Origin: Ilex aquifolium
Lineage: Eukaryota; Streptophyta; Magnoliopsida; Aquifoliales; Aquifoliaceae
DNA length: 64,000 bases
Reading direction: 5' to 3'
Assembly (NCBI GenBank): GCA_951799425.1
Contig: OX637391.1
Span: forward strand, 14,875,051 to 14,939,050
Shown here: piece by piece, positions 54,195-64,000 of the stretch
Position numbering within the stretch: the first letter of the stretch is position 1
How the letters are laid out: each line of letters begins with the position of its first letter
Position numbers and translations under genes: made by a program
Notes under the pieces: generated by a model
The model's input: the letters and a program-made list of their open reading frames with translations, nothing else
Database searches by the model: none
What the model was told of the DNA's origin: nothing

Positions 54195-57100
54195 ATGGTA
54201 ACAATTCGAAATATAAGCAGAAGTCAAACAAACCTACCACGAATGTAAGATCAGCAGGAAGCCACCAACGACAGACAACCAGGGAACATCCAGGAGACAA
54301 ATTCCCCCATTAATAACGAATTGGAGGCCCTTCGCCTCGTCAACCAACGATTACTAAAGGAAAATGCAGAGCTATCAAAGCTCGTACAACGCCCACAGGA
54401 GGCACGACCGGCCCAAGAAGGCCAGACTAACCCCCCTTACAGGGAACGGCGACACTGGGACCCCCTCAGAGAGGTCGACGAAGGAGGAGAAAGCAGCCAG
54501 ACCAGGGGGCATGCTCCTTATGTACCCCCTAGGAATGGCCATAACGACGAGATGCAAAGTCAGAACGACGGGGGCGATAGGGATGATTCTTTCCCTTATC
54601 CACCGGACAGGAAAGAGCAGCGCTGGGAGCAACGCTTCAAAGACATCCAACAAGAGCTCAGCCACATGAAGGAGGCTGTAAGGAGTAAAGCTCCGGTTAC
54701 AATGGATGTCTTGGTTCAGCAAACCGAGTCCCCATTCACCACGGGGGTGCTACACTTCCCTCTCCCACCGAAGTTCAGGATGCCTCAAATAGAGGTCTTT
54801 GATGGGTCAAAAGATCCCGTGGATCATCTCAACACTTACAAGAACCAGATGGAGCTACATGGATACCAAGATCCCGTACGCTGCAGAGCTTTTGCCATCA
54901 CATTGAAAGGCTCTGCCTTAGCCTGGTTTCACAGGCTCCCACCAGCCTCGATCTCATCCTTTAAAGAGCTCTCCATTGCTTTCGTATCTCACTGTATAGG
55001 AGCCCGGATATACAGAAAACCAAGCTACCACCTGCTGAACGTGAAGCAGGGTCCCCAGGAGAACCTGAGGTCTTATGTCCAAAGGTTTAACTCGGAGACA
55101 TTGAAGGTAGACGTCCCAGACGAAAAATTCGCCATAACTGCTTTCATTGCAGGACTGGGAGTGCAGTCAAAGGACTTGATGTTTTCTATATCAAAGAACT
55201 CTCAGGCAAGCATGGCTGAGGTGTTAGCCAAGGCAGAGAAGTATATAAATGGCGAAGAGGCACTCCTTTCTAAAGTAGGAGGAACATCCTCACGAAAGGA
55301 GAAGGAAAAAGAAGAGAAGAGAAGAGACAGGAGTCCCAGGAAGGAAAAAGGGCGAGAGAGGTCTCCCAGAAGAGATAGGGACCGCTCGCCAAAGAGAAGA
55401 GGAAATGTCAGAGACCGCCTGGGCCCCATGCAGCCTGAACTGCAGCCCAGATATGGACCCCAGCGATTCACCCCACTCACCGCCGCTGTGTCGCAAGTTC
55501 TGTACGAGGTCCAAAACGAGAAGTTCTTAAGATGGCCACCTCGGATGAAGGCAGATCCAGCCAAAAGAGACCCCACCAAGTACTGCGATTACCATAGAGA
55601 CCATGGTCACCACACTGATGACTGCATTCAATTAAAGAAGGAGATCGAGTTTTTGATCCAACGAGGTCAGTTACGTCGTTTTGTAGCCAATGACAACCAG
55701 AACCGAGCTCTTCCACCTCCACCATCCCGACAGCAGGCACCGGCACCGCACCAGAAGCCTCTAGGGGAGATCAGAGTAATATCAGGAGGGTTCGCAGGAG
55801 GCGGAGAATCTAGCTCGGCCAGGAAAGCACACCTCAGCCGGATCAGAGCTGAAGAAGCTCTCGAAGTGCACGCTGTATCCAAAGCACCACGCGTAGATAC
55901 GGCTATCACTTTTTCAGATGCTGATTTGGAGGGATGCCAGTACCCTCATGATGACCCATTGGTGGTGCGAGCAGTGGTGGCTAATAGAACTGTTCATCGT
56001 GTTCTAATCGATAATGGGAGCTCGGCAGATATCATTTTTGCACCTGCGTTTGACAAGATTGATATAGGAAGGGAAAGACTTGAGCCAGTAAGCACTCACT
56101 TGCTGGGATTCTCCGGAGAAAGGGTGCTCCCCCTAGGCTCGATCCAGCTCGTGCTCACCTTAGGGGACCCACCTTGCCAGGCCACTACCACCGTAAAGTT
56201 CCTAGTGGTCGATGCACCCTCTGCATACAACATCTTACTTGGGAGGCCATCCCTTAACTCCATGAAGGCAATCCCGTCTGCCTACCATTTAGTCGTGAAA
56301 TTCCCTACAGATAATGGAATCGGAGTAGTCCGAGGAGACCAGCGGGTAGCAAGGGAATGCTATATAGCGTCTGTGAAAAAGAAGGAGGTTGAGAACATCC
56401 AACTGGATGAACTCAACATGAGAGATGAAATGGAGACAAGACAAATGCCATCGGAAGAGCTGGAACCAGTTCAGCTTGATGAAAAGCCAGAACACCTTGT
56501 TTATGTGGGTTCCAGACTAAACGCAGAGCTCAAAGGTCTCCTCATCCAGTTCCTAAAAGAGAATGTAGGAGTGTTTGCTTGGAAGCAGGAAGACATGGAG
56601 GGAATTGATCCTTCGGTTATTACCCATAAGCTAAGCGTGAATCCAGCTTGCAAACCAGTCAAACAAAAGAGGAGGAGTTTTGCCTCAGAAAGACAAAAGG
56701 CAATTAATGAGGAGGTCAGCAAACTCCTCCATGCCAAGGTCATCAGGGAAGTTGACTACCCTACCTGGTTGGCGAATGTGGTTCTCGTTAAGAAAACTAA
56801 TGGCAAATGGCGATTGTGCATTGACTTTACTGATCTCAACCGAGCATGCCCCAAGGATAGCTTTCCGTTACCTCGGATTGACCTAATAGTGGACGCCACA
56901 GCCGGGCATGAGCTCCTTAGCTTCATGGATGCCTTCTCAGGATACAACCAGATCAGGATGGATCCCAGCGATCAGGAGAAGACCTCCTTCGTAACTGAAC
57001 AGGGAACATACTGTTACCAGGTCATGCCCTTCGGGTTGAAGAACGCTGGAGCTACTTACCAGAGGTTGGTAAATAGGATGTTCCAAAAATAGATAGGAGC

Positions 57101-59666
57101 ATCCATGGAAGTTTACATCGATGATATGCTAGTAAAGTCATTAAAAGCAGAGCTCCACATCGAGCACTTAGTAGAGTCGTTTCGAATCTTAAAGGAGTAC
57201 AGAATGAAGCTCAACCCTGCGAAATGCGCATTTGGGGTCTCGGCAGGGAAATTCCTGGGTTTTATAGTTAGCAGCAGAGGAATTGAAGCTAACCCAGAGA
57301 AGGTTAGGGCAATGGTGGAGATGCAATCACCATCCAATACGAGGGAGGTGCAACGCTTGACAGGCAGGATAGCTGCCTTGAGCCGTTTCGTGTCTAGATC
57401 AAGTGATAAATGCCAACCTTTCTTTCAGACATTAAAAAAGGCGTTCCAGTGGGATGCCAAGTGTGAAGAAGCATTTAAAGCCCTGAAAGATTATATGAGT
57501 TCTCCTCCTGTTCTGGTGAGCCCTTTAGAAGGGGAGGTCATTACTCTATACCTGGCGGTTTCAGATTTTTCGACAAGCGCAGCGCTGGTCCGGGAGCGAG
57601 ACAGAGCTCAGCAACCAGTCTATTACTGTAGCAGAGCTCTGAGGGGGGCAGAGGAGAGATATCCAAAAATGGAAAAACTTGTTCTAGCCCTGGTTACAAC
57701 AGCTAGAAGACTCAGACCTTATTTCCAGGCTCATACTATCGAGGTCCCAACAGATCAGCCGTTGAAACAAGTATTGCATAAGCCAGAGTCTTCAGGGAGG
57801 TTGGTTAAATGGGTCATAGAGCTCAGTGAGTTTGATATTAGATATAAGCCAAGAACTGCCATCAAAGGGCAAATTTTGGCGGATTTTATCGCAGAGTTCA
57901 CAGCAGCAGCGCCTATGGAAACCACGGATTTAATACCAGACCTCCCTATATGGAAGCTTTCAGTAGATGGAGCTGCCAATGCTCAGGGAAGCGGTGCAGG
58001 AATGATCCTGACCTCCCCAGAAGGAATAGACGTTGAATATGCCCTCAGATTTGGGTTCAAAGCTTCAAATAACGAGGCAGAGTATGAAGCTGTCATCGCT
58101 GGGCTTAATCTTGCTTGTTCTATGGAAGCAGAGCAGCTGGAAATCTGCAGCGACTCTCAACTGGTGGTAAAACAGATAGAAGAAGCCTACGAAGCAAGAG
58201 GCGAAAAGATGGTCCTTTACCTCAAAAAGGTACGAGAAAAAATGAAAAAATTTGTGCAGGTTAAGGTCATACATGTGCCCAGAGCAGAAAATTCACGAGC
58301 AGATGCGTTGGCGAGGTTAGCAACTGCCTCGCAAGAAGACTTGGATAGACTAATACCAGTGGAGCACCTCCCAGAGCCTTCAGTCAGTATCGAAGAAGAG
58401 GACATGCTATCAGTCGAAGCTCAGCCGAGCTGGATGGACCCCATCATAGGGTACCTGCAGAATGGGACTTTGCCAAGTAATGCTAAGGAAGCATCCAAGC
58501 TAAGGGCCAGGTCGGCCAGATTTTCCTTGATGCAAGGAGGTCTGTACAAGCGTGGATTCTCAACACCTCTCCTTAAGTGTGTGGGAGATGAGGATGCCAA
58601 TTATATACTCAGAGAGGTGCACGAAGGTATATGCGGCAATCACATAGGGGCGCGGGCCTTGGCAGGAAAAGTACTAAGGCAAGGGTATTTTTGGCCCACC
58701 ATGCTCAAAAGTGCCACCGACTTAGTAAGAAAATGCAAGACTTGCCAGGAGCATGCCAATGCGTCCCACTGTCCTCCCGAGCTCCTAACCTCGGTGGTAA
58801 GCCCATGGCCTTTTCAGCAGTGGGGTTTGGACATTCTGGGACCCCTCCCCACCAGTGTGGGACAGTGCAAGTTTGCCATCATAGGAGTGGATTACTTCAC
58901 CAAATGGGCAGATGTCGAACCTTTAGCAACAATCACTGAGCAAAAAGTTCAAAACTTCGTTTGGAAATCGATAGTTTGCAGGTTTGGGGTTCCCAAAGCG
59001 GTCGTGTCTGACAACGGAAAGCAGTTCGACAATTCAAAATTCAAAAGCTTTTGTGCCGAGCTTGGGATCAAGAACTATTTCTCAGCTCCTGCACATCCCC
59101 AATCCAATGGGCAGGCAGAGGTCACAATCAGAACCATAAAGTTAGCCTTGAAGACCAAACTAGAAAACCTGAAAGGCAAGTGGGTGGAATACATCCCTGA
59201 GGTATTGTGGGCCTACCGGACCACCGTCAGATCTGCAACTCAGGAAACGCCCTTCGCTCTGGCCTTTGGAACCGAGGCAGTAGCCCCTGTGGAGATAGGG
59301 CTCCAATCACCAAGGGTGGAATTTGCAGATGCCGAGCACAATGATGAATCTCTCCTATTAAACCTCGATCTCTTGGATGAAAAAAGGGACAGAGCTCTGC
59401 ATCGTGTCCGCATTTACCAAAGGAAAACTGCAAGGTATTACGACAGGAAGGTAAGGCACCGAAGCTTCAAGGCTGGAGACTTGGTACTTAGGAGACTTCT
59501 GCTTGCAAGGAAGGATCCCACGCACGGAAAATTGGGGCCCAACTGGGAAGGGCCCTATATCGTGTCAAGGGTAATCCGACCAGGGAATTACGAATTGCAA
59601 ACAGAGGAGGGAAAGATCCTACCTCACTCGTGGAATGCCGAGCACCTTAAGAAGTTTTTTCAGTAA
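54195..59666 (+). pseudogene. Element C gag-pol polyprotein, open except for two stops
   Basis: From ATG 54195 the frame runs to 59666 (about 1,820 codons), broken only by TAA at 54246 and TAG at 57090; both are one C-to-T step from a Gln codon. Gag core at about 54780-55210 (IEVFDGSKDPVDHL, YKNQMELHGY), SR/KR-rich linker, finger-like KYCDYHRDHGHHTDDC (~55580). Protease IDNGSS (~56008). RT LCIDFTDLNRACPKDSFPLP (~56815), FSGYNQIRMDP, YIDD (57114). RNase H (57540-57900). Second RNase H VDGAANAQGSGAG (~57963), CSDSQLVV. Integrase HHCC finger (58635-58755), catalytic D in GVDYFTKW (~58885), D in SDNGKQFD (~59010), E in SNGQAEV (~59110). A downstream ATG at 57105 opens the second half. Confidence 0.93.
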
Positions 59667-59746
59667 GTGTTATTTGTAATAGAGCTATTTTTAAATAAGA
59701 ATGAGTAAGTCTTTTATTCATCCTTCAATGGCTTCCAAAGTAAAGA

Positions 59747-60068
59747 GATGAGCTCTTCAGCTCATAAATACTCGATAAGCTTCAAAGCTTATAAATGAAA
59801 GATGAGCTCTTCAGCTCATAAATACTCGATAAGCTTCAAAGCTTATAAATGAAAGATGAGCTCTTCAGCTCATAAATACTCGATAAGCTTCAAAGCTTAT
59901 AAATGAGAGATGAGCTCTTCAGCCCATAAACAAATGATAAGCTTCCAAGCTTATAAACGTAGATGAGCTCTTCAGCTCATAAACAAGGATGAGCTTCAAA
60001 GCTTATACATGCAAGATGAGCTCTTCAGCTTATAAACAAATGATAAGCTTCCAAGCTTGTAAAAAGCA
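59747..60068. repeat. Hairpin array after pol in element C (53-54 bp unit)
   Basis: About six tandem units starting at 59747, 59801, 59855, 59909, 59962 and 60015. Each unit holds two perfect hairpins: ATGAGCTCTTCAGCTCAT (7-bp stem, CTTC loop) and ATAAGCTTCAAAGCTTAT (7-bp stem, TCAA loop) or ATAAGCTTCCAAGCTTAT (8-bp stem). It lies 80 bp after the pol stop and about 550 bp before the end of the short antisense gene. The sequence is unrelated to the array of element B, but place and design are the same. Confidence 0.85.
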
Positions 60069-60119
60069 AGATGAGTCCTACAGCCCCTCAGCTCGTGTAA
60101 GCCTCGAGGCTGAAAAAGT

Positions 60120-60480
60120 TTAAGACTGAGCTCTTCTTGGAGACACCAACAGTCAAATTCAAGGCTGAGCTCTTCTTGGAGACACCAACGGTCTTTCCCC
60201 CACGACTAGTGATCCTTGCGCACTACCTACATACTCAAAGACCTCAAAAGGTCTAGAGCGACAAAGAACGCCTACGAAGTCAGCTGGGGATTGAGATCAG
60301 TGCAAACATGGTCTTCTGTTTTCCATCAATGTTCGCCGTCAGATCTCTGGAACTAGTGAGGGACTAAGGTCAGTGCAAACATGATCTTCTGTTTTCCATC
60401 AATGTTCGCCGTCAGATCTCTGGAACTAGTGAGGGACTAAGGTCAGTGCAAACATGATCTTCTGTTTCAAACACCAAGAG
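60120..60480 (+). repeat. Short direct repeats in the element C inter-gene region
   Basis: GCTGAGCTCTTCTTGGAGAC-type phrases are duplicated at about 60127 and 60164. A 73-bp unit with TGCAAACATG at 60301, 60374 and 60447 and GTTCGCCGTCAGATCTCTGG is present about 2.3 times. Non-coding. Confidence 0.75.
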
Positions 60481-60614
60481 CCCATATATGGACATGCATA
60501 CTCAAGAGTGAGAAACCTAGAATTCAAAGTAACCAAACGTTCGGAAAAATACAAAAAGAGTCATAGTCTGGTATCATTCAAGAAAAGAAAAAAAGATACA
60601 AGGAAACAAAGGTC

Positions 60615-61702
60615 TTAGTTCTTCTTAAGCTGAGACTTCAGCTCGGCCATTTCCTCCTTCAGGCGAGCATTCTCTTCCTTCAGCTCATCTCTCTCTTGCT
60701 CGGCCTTATGGAGCGAATCAAGGAGCTTTTGACCTGCTGGGGTGAGGAAGATAGTGGATAGAGAATCAGGGGAAAAAGAGCCATCCCTCCTGCGCCTCTT
60801 TGAGCTAGCTCCAGCACCCCCGTCCTCGTCAGAATCCCCTTCCCCATCAGAATCAGAGAAAGAGGTCCAGGAAGAATAGGGGACGGAAGAGAACTCAAAT
60901 TCAGTAGCCTCAGCCCCAAGAAGATAGAGGTTTGCGCTCGTCATCAGCTCAGAATAAGTCTTGGACTCAGCAAGCAGCAGCTCGTTGATATTCACCATCC
61001 CTGGCACGTCCAGATCAGGTGGACCTGCGCAACGAAAACATGGTAAGAGCATACCTTCAAAAGGAAGTGTTCAAAAGAGCTCGACTTGAGCTTACCAATG
61101 CGAGAGAAGCTCTTCCAGGACCGAGGGATCCTAGCTTTACGGCAGTAATCCTCAGGAGACCTCCAGGACTCTCCAGAGGCGAAGAAAAAATGCTTAGACC
61201 ACCCTTCAGGATTGGAGGGAAGATCTAGAACCAAATGACGTAAACTGAAATTCCTCCAACGGAAGAAACTGAAGTAGGGGGCATCATCTTCTTCAATCTC
61301 GAAGAAGTATAGAAACTCAGAGACGAAGGGGAACCTGCCAAGGGCGTGCAGGCGGCAAAACAAAAAAAAACTTACCATAACAGCCCATCCTCGTGGAGAA
61401 AGGCGAGAAGGACACAGGCCATAGTAGGCAAGAACTCGCCCAACGGCCGGATGAATGGGAAGGCGAAGTCCCATGTCCAGAGCACCTTCAAAGAAGCAGA
61501 CTTCCCCTCGAGGGAGGTAGTTGCAGGGCTCGTCGGGGGTAGGGACTCGCAAAGGCAAGTCAAGATCAGGAAAAAACCGTTTCTTGATATCCACCAAATC
61601 AGTAGATCCAAGTATTGAAGGAGACAGGTAGCGACAGTGCAACTTCCATTCGATTCCAAAGGAGGTGCGTTCCTGGAACAGAGAAGAAGCAGAAGCAGCC
61701 AT
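60615..61702 (-). CDS. Antisense gene of element C (short class), intact, two exons
   Basis: Read on the minus strand: exon 1 61702-61096, a 71-bp intron 61095-61025 (GTAAGC...GCGCAG), exon 2 61024-60615. The joined frame is 338 codons with no stop. Residues about 50-170 match the 'putative gypsy-type transposon' pattern (LRVPTPDEP, EVCFFEGALDMGLRLPIHP, GLCPSRLSPRGWAVM, FLYFFEIEED). Exon 2 has an acidic serine-rich patch, a basic SSKRRRRDG likely nuclear signal and a C-terminal coiled coil (last ~45 residues, K/E heptads). It converges with pol. Intactness beside stop-bearing gag-pol may mean slower decay or selection. Function is unknown, and a DNA- or RNA-associated nuclear role is only a guess from the basic patch and coiled coil. 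Confidence 0.75.
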
Positions 61703-62857
61703 CGGAAGTGCTGGTAAGGAAAAAGACGCAAGAAATCAAGAAGAAAGGCAAGAATATTTCATGCAAGAAAAGGAAAGAGGAATTTAACAGATGGTAAGAA
61801 GCTTAGGAAAAGTTGGGAGCTTTTCAGGAAACCAAGAGTCAAGAAAGGGGGAAGTAGTTGCCTGTTTAGTTTCCTAATTAATAAAGGTAGTTGCGGTTAT
61901 GGAAAGTGGATGCGATTATGGAAAGTGGTGGCGGTTATGGAAAACGATTGGGAGAAAAACGCGGGAAAAGAAATTGGTACAAGATCACTCCCTATTTGCA
62001 CTCAAAACAACCTACAAGAATTCTGACCCCACCAAGCAACATGTCCTCCATATTTGAGCTCAGCTCAGTCAAAAACAAGAGCACTTGTGTAACAAGTCTT
62101 GAGGGCCTGCAATTCTAAGGGCCCTACTCACGTTGGAGAGGAAGAGTTCCTGCTGGATTCCTCGATTCCTCAAAGAAACTTAACAGCGTGTAAAAGTTCA
62201 TAGCCTTGCTTAAAGAAGGCCTAAAGCACTCCTCAAAGCAAGGTGGGGGGAAGAGAAATGTGAAACGTAGGAGAAAATCTTTTATTCTCAGAAATATGGA
62301 GCATTGAAATTTATTATCTATTTCAGACAAGAGAGCCATGAAGCTCAGAAAGAACCTTTAAAGTTCATACAAAAGAGCCAAAAACCTCAGTCAGAGCTTT
62401 TAGGTTCAAAAGACGAACTGTATAGCTCAGCGAGAGCTCATAGGCTCGCAAACTCGAAGCTATGTAGCTTAGAAGGAGCACACCAGTTCAGAATACCAAG
62501 CTGAGCGGCTCAGAATAAAGAAGAATAGGGACTGGATCCCTAAGAGACCAACTACCGAGCTCAAAAGCTCAGGAGAAGCCGTTGAGCATAGCACCAAGTC
62601 TCCTGTACTCTTCAAATCTAGTAATTTTGCTTCAAGAAGTACACAGCACCCCTCAAAGCAAAGGGGGAAGGAGGATATGTGTATAAAGCATAAAGCAAAA
62701 CAAGTAAGTGTGCGAGCGAAAATCAGAGGTATATATGAATATGGTAAAACAGCAATGGAGAAACAAGATGAAGACCACAAAGTAGCACAAGGTCCTAGCC
62801 AAAGTCAAAGTTACATCTCAAAAAATTCCTTACAAAAAAAATTACAATTAAAAAGAG
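61703..62857 (-). promoter_or_regulatory. Upstream region of the short antisense gene / 3' flank of the long one
   Basis: The region contains no gene. On the minus strand CCATAACCGC is repeated at about 61945-61935, and again near 61905, with CTTTCCATAATCGC between. TTTATTAATTAGG follows at about 61884 as a weak TATA candidate, about 180 bp before the ATG at 61702. The remainder (62100-62850) is rich in AGCTC words and short imperfect repeats but shows no array. Confidence 0.35.
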
Positions 62858-64000
62858 CTAAGTTTCTGGATGGGGAGTAAATGAAGGATCTCGCAGCTCA
62901 GCAGATGAGCCCTCAGCAACAGAAGCAAGGGAAACAGGAACAGCAGGATCTGCAGCTAGGAGCTCAGGAATCACCGTCGGAGGCTCAGAAAGTACGATAA
63001 GAGCTCCAGAGGTCCCAGGGGCAGGTATGTCTTGACTCAAGGCTGCAGCTGAAGGAACCGAGGCACCCTCCTCATTGTCAGAGCTAGACTCTTCCGTTTC
63101 TTCTTCGGTGGGGATAGAGAAATTGAAGTCAAGGTCTGGAAAAGCTTTGATAGCCTTGCGCCTAAAGGCAAGCCATCCAGTAGCCCACAAGGTGGTGGCC
63201 TCATCTCTCAGCTCAGCGACCTCTTTGTCCCTCTGTTGGACCAAACCTTTCTGCTCCTCGAGCTCCTCACAGAGTTTGCCGTTAGCCTCACTGAGAGCAA
63301 GATAATCTTGATTGGTCTGGATGAGCTCTTTCTTGGCATCAAAGGCCTCCTGGTTAGCCTTGGACCACGCATCGACCTTAAGCTGCAGGTCTTCCTTAAC
63401 CAACTTCAGCTCATCTCGAGCTTTCTTCTCCCCCTCCTCAGCTCTGACCTTGACTGTCAGTGTGTGTTTGAGGTCGGAGGCTTGCTTCACCGTCTGCTCG
63501 TTGAGGGTCTCCATCTGCTCTTTGAGGCTCTCCACCCGAGCTCTGAGATCTTCGTGCTCAAGAGACAATTCAGAAACCTTGATTTTATACTTCTTCAAGA
63601 CCTGAAAAGAGCTCTCTTGGGACTGAACCCGATGCAGTAGACCATTCACATGAAGGACAGCCTGAAAATGCGAAAGAACGCATGAATCCACAAAACAAAA
63701 ATAAGTGAAGAAGGAGAAGTGGTAGCGCTTACAACAGCTGCTCCCTGAAGAGCTGAAGAAATAGACTCCTCAAGAGGCATAGAAGCAGCCTTCAGAACAT
63801 CAGACTCAGAGAAAATAGAAGAGAGAGCCCCTGCAGCAAGATCCATGTTGTCAAAAAAGGAATCCTCATCTCCTTCAGATTTTCTCTCGGTCTTCCCAGA
63901 AGCAGTGTATGAGAACTTTCCGGGTTGGAGGTCAGGGATCACTCCCAAAGCTTCCTTAACCTCAGAGGAGGAAGGGGAAGCCTGATCTCCCTTTTGAGCA
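62858..64000 (-). CDS. Antisense gene of element C (long class), 3' part, runs off the window
   Basis: Minus strand. One exon ends at 63733 (codon boundary), then comes a 71-bp intron 63732-63662 (GTAAGC...TTTCAG), then the last exon 63661-62858. The upstream exon continues to the window edge without a stop; no ATG is seen, so the start lies beyond 64000. The last exon is a long coiled coil (about 150 residues of K/E/L heptads), followed by ATGWLAFRRKAIKAFPDLDF and an acidic, proline/alanine-rich tail of about 75 residues. The coiled coil plus FPDLD motif matches antisense genes 1 and 2 of element B. The reading frame is intact as far as seen. Function unknown. Confidence 0.7.

Larger units (their letters stand above)
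53434..64000 (+). mobile_element. Element C: TAT-lineage Ty3/Gypsy element, near-intact, runs off the window
   Basis: Plus-strand order: 5' LTR (about 53434-54132), PBS (54136), gag-pol in one frame (54195-59666), hairpin array (59747-60068), further short repeats, a short antisense gene (61702-60615) and a long antisense gene that continues past 64000. Its 3' LTR is outside the window. Dual RNase H and antisense genes place it in the TAT lineage with element B, but LTRs and arrays are different, so it is a separate family. Only two stops break gag-pol. Confidence 0.9.

Noticed and set aside
54321..54323. TTG as start of element C gag-pol
   Set aside because: The same frame extends upstream to ATG 54195 with only one stop (54246), the position expected after the PBS. 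The TTG only follows that stop.
55202..55579. 125-codon minus-strand frame in element C gag
   Set aside because: It is the shadow of the SR/KR-rich gag segment on the other strand. The antisense genes proper lie beyond integrase.
61334..61380. GTAAGT...GGCAG inside exon 1 of the short antisense gene, considered as an intron
   Set aside because: It would be only about 45 bp, shorter than plant introns, and the translated segment aligns with the homologous gene in element B, so it is coding.

Overview
This is a stretch of nuclear DNA from a flowering plant, most likely a eudicot. Plant-type LTR retrotransposons, an L1-type LINE, CACTA, hAT, PIF/Harbinger and Mutator-like elements, short plant introns and one plant-type calmodulin-like gene all point that way. 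I cannot name the species. About 85% of the window is transposon or tandem repeat. The only clear host gene is a four-EF-hand calmodulin-like protein (30800-31270, minus strand).

Layout. 1-720: repeat DNA with the palindrome CGTTCGAACG. 721-4690: truncated chromovirus-type Gypsy element on the minus strand (RT, protease, gag, PBS, LTR). 4800-6366: degenerate satellite and AT-rich repeats. 6367-12359: near-complete L1-type LINE (minus) with a 15-bp target duplication. 12360-14212: LTR related to the one at 2978-4690 but in the opposite orientation. 14215-18880: an ~81-bp array and an ~510-bp degenerate array, interrupted by a hAT element and a CACTA fragment. 18999-25147: decayed chromodomain Gypsy element (plus). 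25148-33396: gene-bearing island with the EF-hand gene, its promoter and several small DNA transposons. 33402-53256: a complete TAT-lineage Gypsy element on the minus strand (element B), 19.9 kb long, with a 5-bp target duplication and at least three younger insertions inside it. 53434-64000: a second, better preserved TAT-lineage element on the plus strand (element C), running off the window.

The most notable feature is shared by B and C. Downstream of integrase, both carry genes on the strand opposite to gag-pol. Element B has three in tandem (36896-43718), and C has at least two (60615 to the window end). Each starts with a region resembling the 'putative gypsy-type transposon' domain and ends in a coiled coil. 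In B each has a TATA-like element upstream. There are two classes: a short one next to integrase, and a longer one whose C-terminus carries a shared FPDLD-type motif. Between the convergent ends of pol and the short antisense gene, both elements hold an array of small hairpins. The arrays differ in sequence but share the design of a 5-8 bp stem with a 2-4 nt loop. Antisense ORFs are known in TAT elements. The tandem multiplication, the conserved motif and the hairpin arrays look worth following up.

The retrotransposon genes are broken mostly by stop codons explainable as C-to-T (or G-to-A) transitions, as expected from long-term cytosine methylation. Element C has only two such stops in an otherwise open frame of about 1,820 codons, and its short antisense gene is intact.
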